A DNA stretch of 64,000 nucleotides from Asterias rubens (Eukaryota; Echinodermata; Asteroidea; Forcipulatida; Asteriidae), in NCBI RefSeq assembly GCF_902459465.1, contig NC_047062.1, positions 31,738,673 through 31,802,672 of the forward strand. Direction: 5' to 3'. Under the pieces are notes generated by a model. It was not told the origin of the DNA. It saw only the letters and a list, made by a program, of their open reading frames with translations, and made no database searches. Made by a program: the position numbers and the translations under genes. Positions 36,255 through 48,200 of this stretch are shown here, one piece after another. The stretch's first letter is position 1. Each line of letters starts with the position of its first letter.

Positions 36255-39200
36255 CCTTAATAATAACAGTGAACATTTATAATGTGCCATGTCTGTCATA
36301 AATGACACTCCTGCAAATCTGGTGGAAGTTGTTAAGAATGACTTTATGAGATGAAGCAACCGTAATACAACACCTTGAAAGGGATACAGGGTGAGGTGGC
36401 ACACATTGCTGCCAGATCATGCAAGACCGACTGGGGCAAGCACCTTCTCTCAACTATAATGGTACTGGGTACTTTTACATGCATTACACAACACACGCCA
36501 TTTATCCCCGACCTGTAGGTCGAGTCAATAGTGGTTATGTGTGTTGCCCCAGGACAAGAGGTGGCCTTTAACCCACACTCCAATGCTCGAGTCCGCAAAT
36601 AAAATCGACATTGAGAATATTTTCTTCAAAATATTTTCTTCGGACAAAATGTAAACGAGAGTGAAATCTCACCTTGTGTGAGGTACTTCTTGACGATCAT
36701 TTCATTCTGTTGTTGGTCTCTTCCAGCAATGACTAAGTAATTCTCTGAACTGATGAACCAGTAAAACTTCTCAAACCTAAACAATAATACAAATTATACC
36801 TGGTTCTTATATCGATCATATTCTAGTAGCTAGATCAAGGCGCTGTACAACATTATTCCTGATCTTCAGGCATACTTTTAGACCATTCTTCTAACTTTCT
36901 CACCTTCCTGGGGAGCAGAGAACCCTAAGCTGCTTAAATTAGCACTTAGGAGTAAATCCAATGCAATACTGTCTCAGCCCTCTCAGGTTATCACTTATAC
37001 ACCTGGGTAAAGAGAAGCAATTATGTGCCTTGCTCAAGGACACAAGTATCATCAAGAAGGCTTTCCCTCATGACCGGGATTCAAACTGATACTCAGATGG
37101 TTCAACCATTAGAACTTGAGTCGATGCAGTCAAACGCTCGGCCACAACACCAACAAAGAAGGAACCCCCAAAAAACTGATGAGGATTATTTTAGACTGGT
37201 CCCTTGTCTTTATCAACAACGACAGAGACAAGCACCAGTCTTACAAACCTTTTCACATGCTCTGACGTAACCTGTGTTATGATTGGTCGGTCCATAGCAC
37301 AATATGGCAGTTTGTGCTTCATGAAGTACATTGAGACAGACAAACAGACAGACTGACAGACTGACAGACATAGGATGAGGGTGGATGTCTTACCAGTATG
37401 TCTTCCTTGTCTTATTGATGCTAGCTACTGTTGCTACATCTTTTAATGCTTGCTTTGTCTTGCGTTCAGCTGATTTAATTGCCTGTGAAAAGCAAGAAAA
37501 TTTACATCATTAGTTTTATCTAGAAATTGACTTACTCACAGTGAAACTGAAACCAACTATCATTTCAATTAACTAAATGACAAAAGTAACACTTGGGTTT
37601 ATTTTGCTGACCTGATTTCCTGCCAGGCACAAGATAATTGACTTTATAAAGCTGTTTGCGAGTTAGATTTGAATGGTACAATGAAAAGGTTAGCCACAAG
37701 TTACCAGTTTAAAGTAGAATTCTTCAGACAATAGTGACAGTTGCTATGTCACATGATTTGAGGCAAGCTTTTTCGCTGTTATGAAAGAGACGGCAAGCAC
37801 CCATACACAATTCTTTACAAGTGCAAATGGTGTAATGGTACCAGGGTTTGCTCATCTGGAGAGGCTTGCCCCGCACCGGTTGACATAGCAACTGTCTCTA
37901 TAGTCTGAGGAATTCAAATATAAGGAGTAACTTGTGATAAATGTTTCTTAATGAATAAATGAACCACTGCGTACCTTTTGAGACGCATCCACAGTTCTCT
38001 GCTCCTTCTTCTTGGAAAACTTCTTCTGAATATAAAACCTAAATATGTAAAAATACAACTTGTTAGATGCTTATAAGAAACAAGTACAATTCTGATACTC
38101 TAGTTTAAACAAAAAGAAAGTAACCCTTTGGTTTTTGGAACCTCTCGATTGTTTTAATCCTATATAAATGTAGATGTACACAATCAAACCAATATCTGAA
38201 AATTTCATTTCAAAGGGTGTTTATGTTTTTGAGATATCCCTGAAGGAGCGAATATGTCCACGCAGGAAGAATACTCCCGAAAAGGAATACACAATATGAG
38301 AGCTGTTACGTGATAACTGCTTCTCCAATGGACCCTTCCCATGAAATATGCTAATTACATTCATGCATGCGTACAGACCCTGTTGGTTGGCACTAAGCAG
38401 ACGCGCAATCGTGTCTGCGTCACGCACCCATTAGCCGTGTACAAAACAGCGCGATGTTCCCTCATTTTGCTAACCAAAACGTTAGTGCGCACGCGCTATG
38501 TGCAATTTACATATTTCATGGGAAGGGTCTATGCACGCGCTATGTGCAATTTACATATTTCATGGGAAGGGTCTATTCAAATGGGGGGCATAAAAACTGA
38601 CCCATTTTGACATAACCACATTACTTCAAAGTGAAATGTTGATGAAGCTGCACTCGTGGGAGAGGTGGCTCGTGGGGGCCAGCGGCGCTCCGTCCCCCAC
38701 GAGCGTTAGCGTGAAGACCCGGTGCTTTATTCTACAAATGCTGATGTAGGTTTCTAACCAAAGGTTTTTATTACCATTAATTGTAAGAGTGATTAGGAAA
38801 CATATACGTTCCCTTTAGGTCAAATACCAATACCTTCTAGCATTGGCGTATGCAGACAGACCAAGGTCAATGTCTATATAGTTGGTTTTATCTTTCTTCT
38901 TTTGCTTTTTACTGGATTTATCTTCATCATCATCCTCATCAACTTCATAGGGATCTCTGCAAACAATAATAATAGTGACAATGATAATGATTTGGAGTTG
39001 AACAATACAGGATTGACTAGAGTTGGATTTGAACCATCGACTTTGCAGGTGACCAACTAACTGCATGGATAAAATAAACCCTTTAAAGAGATCCATTCCA
39101 TGGAGATATTTTTTAGAAGATTTGCGTGGTTTTAATTTAATATTCATAAATACCTCAGACAGTTTCGCTATTCCTATTGGTGGAGAGCGCGTCACGTGGG

Positions 39201-42200
39201 GTGTTTAAACGGTTGATAATGACCAGCTGGAGCCCTGTTTATAACCGGTTGTTTAAGGATAATACGTGCAAGTCTTGGTGCAAGACGTTTCTTGTTACGG
39301 GCGATGCATGCACTGTCGGTGATTTGGCCGCACTGAGAGTGAAAAGAAAACAAGAACGTCTTGCACCAAGACTATGCACGCACGAACGGATCTGGAAACT
39401 GTCGTCTCAGTCATAACAATGCAACACACGGATGTACAGAGCTCAAGCACATCGAAAACGGTTTTACACGTCGGTTTCAAGCACGTCGAAAAGTTTCACA
39501 GAGTTTCTTACGCCTTTTAACCAAAAAGGCATTTGTGAATGGGAATAAAAGAGTAGTGACTCGTTCTTAGACAGCCATTTAAAACGTTGCAGGGTCGTGG
39601 CCGTGCAACAAAGATCACACGGCAACGACCCTGCCGGTTTTAGACGGCCGTTTAAGAACTCGTCGCTACCCTTTTATTCCCTTAGTTACTTTTCTGGTTT
39701 CCTTTAGTTTTTAATATTTTGGGTTATTTCTTGCTCTTCTGCTACAATTTTGAAAAAAGAATTTCCTTCAAAGTAAATGTAAGTTGTATAAATTAGCGCC
39801 CCAAAACATTTGAAACCCAGAGAGCTTCATGCATGAATCATCCCATAATTCAGAGTGTTAGTGTCTGTTTGCGAATGCTGCATCCAGAATTGTTGTGGTT
39901 GGTACCGTTGTCACCTTGCTTAACATAGATTGATTCAACATCTTGATGACCTAGACGCTGTATTCATCTGAAACTTTCACATGTGACTTTGATTGTATGT
40001 TTCTTGATAATTTTGCCAATAACAAACATTACACTAACAAAAACCATCTATGAACCCTTCCTATGACACAAGTTATATAGAAACAAGTTTTAAGGTTATA
40101 AAGAAAAGAACTAACTTGAGTATCATGGTGATGTGATTGACGTCCAGTTTCAGACTCTTGATGGCTAGGGCGACGGGATCTTGCTGAGCTTGAGCTTCAT
40201 GGATGATGTTATTGATCTCCATCCAGTCAATCTGATTAGCTATAGCACTACGGACAACCTTGATGGCCTGATCCACCTGTATTAATCAATCAATCAATCA
40301 ATCAATTAATCAATCGATCAATCTGATTAGCTGTAGCACTACTGACAACCTTGATGGCTTGATCCAATATAATCAATATAATATTTTTGATTTGATTTAG
40401 TTGCATTTAGTTAATCAATCAATCAATCAATCAATTAATCAATGTAATAATTTCAATCATCAATCAATCAAAAATCAATCAATCAGTCAATCAATCACTC
40501 ATAAATCAATTACTCAATGTATTAATTTCAATGATTTGTCAGTTTTGAGACTTAGTAAAAGATTAGTCAACCATTTTCCTGAAGACGAGCAGAGTACACT
40601 GTTCGAAACGTCGAGACATAACCTGCTCTTTTCAGAGCCAACACTCACCCTAAGAGATTTACATACGGTTGTACCCACAAATTCACTATTTATTTAATAT
40701 AGTTTCTTCCAAAGACTCAAACAATACTGGGATTTTACCTGCTAAAATAATTGTTGTCTTACTGAGACGAAAATTATTTGTTTTACTCATTTCTCAAAAT
40801 CTACAGCACCTCAGTATATAAAATTTCATGAGAAGCTTTCTACTATCATAATCTTCAAACTGTGTAAGTTAAATGTTAATGTGGACATTGTGTTTAGTGT
40901 TAGGAAAAAGTACATAGACCTTTAAGAGAGGAAGAGAAATAAGAAGCCTCCATCCAGACTTACCAATGGCAGATTAGTCTCAATCAGCTCTCCCTTCCGC
41001 CTATCAACATCCTACAAGAAAAACAACAAAACCATCCACAGGAAAACTTTAGAAATATCACAATGATATTCCTTTACTGTCGCTTCCCTGGTTGAATTGG
41101 GACTCCCTTGGCATTTAACCTGCCCCAGCAGTAGTGTAAAGATGCATGACTTCTGACATAGTGTCATGGCCGAGTGGTTAAGAGCATCGAATTCAAGTTC
41201 TGGTGCAGTCACCGGAGGGTGGGTTCAAATCCTGGTCATGAAACTTGTGTCCTTGAGCAAGATACATTACTATAACTGCTTCTCTTCACCCAGGGGTATA
41301 AATGGGTACCTGCGAGGGTAGAGGTTGATATTGTGAATTAAAAAAGCCACAAGCGCCTTATAGGCAGCTCAGGGCTGTACCCAGGGAGCTGAGAAACATT
41401 AAAAAAGGATGTTATTGGCCCTATGACCAGGGCACTAACGTAACGCGCATTGATAAGGTTATTGTGAAATGCGCTATATAAGAATTTGTTGTTATGTTGT
41501 TATGTTATGACAGGCACCCCCGAACAAAGTTATTGAAAATTTCCAACATAGGGGCTAGATAACTCTGTTGGTAGAACACCGACATGCAAATCCATCAAAT
41601 TTATTGTGCACCCAAAATTAATACCAACCTGAGCTTTGGCCAGCTGATCAAGACGTTTCTCATGATCTTTCTTGACGTTCTCCAGCTTCTTCAGGGCGTC
41701 TTTTTCCTGAAGTCAAAATATAAGAACATCATATAACCAGAATTAGTGATGAAATTAAAATATTTCAAATAGTCTAAACAAGGTTTGTCAGTTATTAGGA
41801 GGATACTTAAAGAAGGAACAATTTAGTTTTAAGATGATCTCATTTTCCACTGGATACATTCCTTTTAAAAATGAAACAAATAAAAACAATTACAAGTCTT
41901 TAACAATGACTAGCAATTTGATTTACCTGTTGAAGAACCTTTACATCAGCTTTCTGACTCTCCAACTTGGAGAAAAATTCATCCACCGCCTGAAATAAAA
42001 CAAGAAGCCAGTCGCATATAATTACACAACAGTGAAAAACAATAACTAAACTACCTTATTGATGTCATCATCATTACCGATCTACTACAATTTCAGTCTC
42101 CTGACCATGACTAGAGAAAACTCACTCCACATTGAAGTTTATAAAGAGAAGTACCCTCGATCCACTAAAGCTAAAGTAGTAGTCTCGGCCGATTTCCTAC

Positions 42201-45200
42201 CTTCCGCCCAGGTAGTAGTTAAAAACAGGACAGTTCTCAGAACTGAGAAGTCTCCTGAATTCCGAAAATCTACTCCATGGAAGTAGAATATAAAGCAAGA
42301 GAAGTTCTCAAAAGAACAAACTCTACTTGGCAAGTAGATACACACATGGTGTTACCACAAACCAAACTATATTGATACCTCACCATGCAATGCCTCAAAT
42401 CCGATATACAATTTCACAGCTGCCAACATTTGCATCTTGCAATTTCACACAGCATTTAGGCACCAACTTAGAATTACTTTCAACATAATGGAGAAAAGCT
42501 TTCTGCAGAATCAGGGAGAGTTGGCAGTTTTTGCTACATGACCAATGATGATTGCACATGTCTTGTGCAATCATCAGCGTCTTGATGAGCTAAATGTGAC
42601 TCACCTTATTAAATGACTCAAGCTCAAGGTAAGGGCAGGACTCATGCTGTTTGTACAGAAACGGGTGATATTCATTGTATCTGTGAATAAGAAACCAAAC
42701 ACAATGTATTTAGAGAAAACATCAGCGACAAGTAACTTCCGTATTTAAATGCCTACAGCAATCACAAACAGCTACAATATTTAAGCATTGTACACTCATC
42801 CAAAAAAAGTCAAAGTAGAGGTCAAGTGCTGAATTTACATTTCCAATGTTTTCTATGTTAACATAGAACCTACATCCATATAACAAAATCACTGTTTATT
42901 TTGCTTTTGTTACTTTTCTAGACACTTTATCTAAAAAAATAAAATAAAAAGTAAAATTTCAACAATATTGGACTTGTCTGGGTCCATGGTAATGATTATA
43001 CAGAGATAAAAGGTCTCCAAAGAGGTAATATGTTGGTACTACTGTCACTTATAGTCACCGCATAAGGTCTGTTCAATTTAATTTCCCCACACCGCCGGAT
43101 ATCTTTCTTGCCAAAGAAACAAAAATCAAAGAGTTATCTAAAACTCACACAAGTAACTCTGCATCTTCACTTCCAGCAACTGCTGTCGGTTTCTTCTCTT
43201 TCTTCTGTATAATGTAGCCCTGAAATTAACCAAATGTAGAAATTAGTCAGGCAATATTTAACATCCAGAAAAAATCTCAAATCAGACTGGAAACACTATG
43301 ATTTAACAAAACGAAGATGGGAAGTGTAAACATCGCTTTATGAAAAAGAAAAAATAATTATAAATTAGTCAGACAATAGACTGTGAAAAAGCTAACATAT
43401 CCATGTTCTGAGAATATGGCTTACAACTAAAAACTATGTGAAAGACAGAGAGGAAAATTTTGAATAATTGTTTTTTATTTTTTAAATGTTACCTTCTCAT
43501 GTGAATGACCGGACTGTTCCATTAATTCTTCTGCTTCCTTAAGGGCCAACAACAGCTTGGGAATTTCTGAAAACATAAATTGAAACATGAATCAAGACCT
43601 TCATAATAGTTGACTGTTAAATCATCCTATTGTGGCGATTGGTTTTGTAACAATAAACCAGTCAGGCCTGATGGCATTAGTGGCCAGCTCCCAAGCTGGC
43701 CACGAGGCAGTCTGTCTGAATGCTGCGCCCAAAGCTGAAGTACCACCGTGTCAATTCTTCCGCGAAGAACTTGTCTCTGCCACCTTGTACGCCAATACAA
43801 CACTACATCAGCTATTAGTAGGATGATGTAAATAGTATTGATACTTAGTGCAATTAAAATTTCTCTAAATGAATTGAGTAATTAATCAGAACCACCATTA
43901 CTCGATAAGAGATTTGTTTACTATTAATGAATTGCTTATAACATTTGAATCTAATTTCATTAGCCCATTACCTTCGTCAACATTGAAGTCTTTGTTCATT
44001 TTGACACCTGCTGGAAATCCTTGTTTGAGCAAACAGTGGTCAATCACAGCTGGCCCGAACACTGGAAACAAATTAAAAGCAGATGTAAATTTAATCTCCC
44101 TCAATAAAAAAGGTCAAGTGTGTATCAGGCCAGTGTTTATGTCTGGCATTAAACAACTGAGAACATTTCTATTCCCCCTGGACAGGATGCCAGTCCTTTG
44201 CAGGTTACTCCCAGCTCTCACCGGTACCCATTTGTACTCCTGATTGGAGAGAAGCAATAATGGTAAAGTGCCTTGATAATTGACACAAGTGTCAGGAATG
44301 ACCGGGCCAGGATTCGAACCAACATTCTGTAAATTACAGCATCTAAGAACAAAAGGGGTCCATGAAACGTAGGAACTTGAAAAACTACGTACCAAAATGT
44401 GGATTAAGGATTTTCCGGACGAAGTCTCCTTGTTTGCCATTTTCCAAGATTTCCTTCAACCTGTATTCAAAGAGTAACGAAAAAGAGTTTGAGAAAATAT
44501 ATAGTAGGAATCTTACTGCAAGAAAACATGTGGTGAGTGCATCTACAGTTACACAGTCAACCCTCCTACTGTTTGACTAATCAATATCAAGAAAGATGTT
44601 GAATGTATTATATACATCTACATTTATTATAGGATTAAAACAATCGAATGGTTCCAACAAACCAAAGGTATACTTTGCCTTTAAAGCCATTATACACTTT
44701 CGGAACAGAAAAAAAAAAAAAAGTTCACAGATTTACAAAGAACTTAAAGGGTTTACAGAAGGTAATGGTAAAAGACATCTCTTGAAATATTATTCCATGA
44801 AATGCTTTACTTTTTGAGAAAACATTAAAACAATTATCAATTCTCGACATCGAGAATTACGGATTTATAGTAAACACATGTCATGACACAGCGAAACGTG
44901 CGGAAACAAGGGTGGGTTTTCCTGTTATTTTCTCCCGACTCTGATGACCGATTGAGCCTAAATTTTCACATGTTTGTTATTTTACACATAAGTTGTGATA
45001 CACGAAGTGTGGGCCTTTGGACAATACTGTTTACCAAAAGTGTCCAATGGCTTTAACCACGGCCTTCAAGGAACAAATAAATTATCAAGTTAGAAGAGAT
45101 AAGACTTTACCGATTTGGTTCTGGGAGTGGTGCTGGCTTCATGGCTATGTCTAGCGGATATTTCTCCCTGACAGCAAACCGCACATCCTCACTTTCTTGT

Positions 45201-48200
45201 CTTGTTCTCAGTAGATTCAAGATGATGTATTCATGGTCTGTTAGGATAACATTACCCTAGCAAGAAAAAAAGACAATTTCAAATAACACAAAAAATCATC
45301 TCAAAATTGTAAAGAAAGCTCTTACATTGTATGTATATCAATAAATGATACTCTGCAGTTTCAATTCCCAACATAATTTCTATCTTTGGCCTTTTTGAGA
45401 TATGGGGGCCAATTTCATAATGCTGCTTAAACGGAAAGCAAATTTGTGTTTAACTATAGCAGAACAATTAAGAAGAAGCGTATTTCACAGGTTAGCAAGC
45501 AAATCAAGTGACCATCTTGCACGTTAACCATTGATTTGCATCGTTTCCTCATTTATTTTCAAACAGTAATCGTGTGCCTACGGTTAGCAACGCTATTAAA
45601 TGGAAACAGCTTCAATCACTGCGTTATTGTAATTGAATCAACTTATCAACTTGTGTGTTAGAATAAAACTGGTTAAAACAAGTCAGTGCATTTGGTGGGT
45701 GAGTAGTGAATTTAAACTTGGGCGATTTCGATTTATTTTATTCTCGATATATCGCCGACAATATATCGCGATATTCGATATAATCGCGATTAATTAAATT
45801 TGACATCATCAGTCTTCAAACTCCCAGTGAAAGTTGTAGAAGAGACAGTCATAGCATAAGAGAGGTGTTCTAATGACCTATTCTTCTGGTTTTACTCCAA
45901 ACCTATGGGGTGCAAGATGTCTCAGCTATAATAGATGTTAAATTTGCATCGGGGATAAAGAATATTAATTTTGGTTTTTACCCATACACCGATGTGTGTT
46001 AGCACTGTATACTCAGTACTTTCCCGAGTCCTGTGAAAAAATATCACAGGCATGTTACTCGGGTGGGATTCGAACCCACGACCCTTGCAATTCTAGAGCA
46101 GTGTCTTACCAACTAGACTACCGAGGTTGCCCGGCAGCTAGAGGCAGTTCGAATCCTATGTTTTGGCAGCGGGTACCGCAACGATATAATAGATGTTAAA
46201 TTTGCATCGGGGATAAAGAATATTAATTTTGGTTTTTACCCATACACCGAAACATAGGATTCGAACTGCCTCTAGCTGCCGGGCAACCTCGGTAGTCTAG
46301 TTGGTAAGACACTGCTCTAGAATTGCAAGGGTCGTGGGTTCGAATCCCACCCGAGTAACATGCCTGTGATATTTTTTTCACAGGACTCGGGAAAGTACTG
46401 AGTATACAGTGCTAACACACATCGGTGTATGGGTAAAAACCAAAATTAATATGTCTCAGCTAGGAAATACATCGCGATATTGCGATACTTAATCAATATC
46501 GCGATATATCGATATTTTGATTTAAAAAAACAAATCGATCCGATATCGAAATCGTTTCCAAATTAGTATCGCGATATTCGATCTTATCGTGATATTGCCC
46601 AAGCTTAAGTGAATTAACTACTTTGTTTGTTTGTTTAGATGATCTTCCTGTCAAGGGAACTTGGCAAACTCCCACAAGAGGATATAAACAACGAGCTCGT
46701 TACAGCCAATCTCTCTCATACATACATTGGTTTAATATCTATGATTACGAACTAAGTCAATAAATTGCAATTCAATAACTCGACGACAATACTCACTCTA
46801 CTCATCATTGTGAAATCAGCAGTTAGCTGGGAATTCATATCCACAACCTTGTGATTGCAAGTCATGCAGTCTAACCACTTGACCACAATGACAAGTCATC
46901 CAGGCTTATGGCCAAGTCAAACCGCAGTGATAACGTAAACGTAAACGAAAACGAAAACGATAACGATCATGAAAGAGAACGCATTCTATTGATTAACTTG
47001 CTCCAAGCAGAATACGCCCGCACTAATTCAACCAATCGAGGGCATGCATTTTTAACATTCTCGTTTTCATTCTTGTCATCGAGGCCTGTGTGACCAGGCC
47101 TTTAGTAAGAGTGTATTAAAATTCCTTGCTTACTCTGTCATATAACTCCACAATAAGATGGTAGGCAGCTTCATCGGATCCAAACTGCATATCAACAACT
47201 CGATCTAAACCCAGCTGACGTAACTGAGTCAAGCGTCTGCTCCTTAGATGTTTCCTGAGTTTCATGCTGAAGTTGGACGGCATGTTACTCTTGGGCCAGT
47301 CAAAATCCGTGCTGTTCAGACGGTTTCCAGATTCAACGAAGAGCATCTCTTTCTTGTCAGTGCTGAAAAAGAAAAAAAATTACACCATCTTACAGGCCTG
47401 GAACTCCATTCTCTGAAAGAGGGCACAACCAATTTCTTTTGCAAAGGGCACTTTCATTGTCAAATCTTACAGTCAATGGGACACTTGTGAAGGGGCACCA
47501 ATGGCCAAGACCAGGGGCAATGGGTGCCAGGGGCAATGGGTGCCATGGCTGCAGTGGCCTCCGTAAAGTTCCAGGACTTATCTTAACTACACTGTGCTTA
47601 AAGGGACATTACATAATTGGTTTTTGCTAACAAAACAGTTGCTGGCAGTGTAAGCCCTTTATGTTATCCACCATATACATAAACTGACAAACCTGTAGAA
47701 GTTTGATATCGATTGGCCATCTGGGTCACAAGAGAATAGTGAAAAACCGATTACAAACTTTGCATTGCATCGATGCCAAAATAAAAATGAATAAAATGCT
47801 CACTGAGCGATTAACTCTAAATGTGAACTTATATTATTTATTTCTCATCAAATATGACATTTCAGACAGAAATATTACAAAGGATGTTTTCAACTATCAT
47901 CATCAGATTGACCGTGTAAGTTTGATGTACATCTGAGTGATCTTCACGATTTTTGTTTTTTTACCAATTCTGTAACAAGCAGCTCCATGACTTTTGACCC
48001 AGGACTTGAATCTGGTGCATTAGACTGCACAGCCACTTCACGCTAAATGACCATGACATGCATATTGTTGTAATCAGTTTACTAGTGCAGTCCTCATTCA
48101 AACAAAAATTGGCAAGGTACAATCCTGACTTTGTGATGGCATAAACTTGAACAGAAATGTTTTCAAAATCCAGTGGGAACCACTTAGATTCAGAGGGGAT

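Noticed and set aside
41161..41240. Possible functional tRNA gene
   Set aside because: A and B boxes are present, but the cloverleaf is incomplete and the sequence continues into a SINE body and tail.
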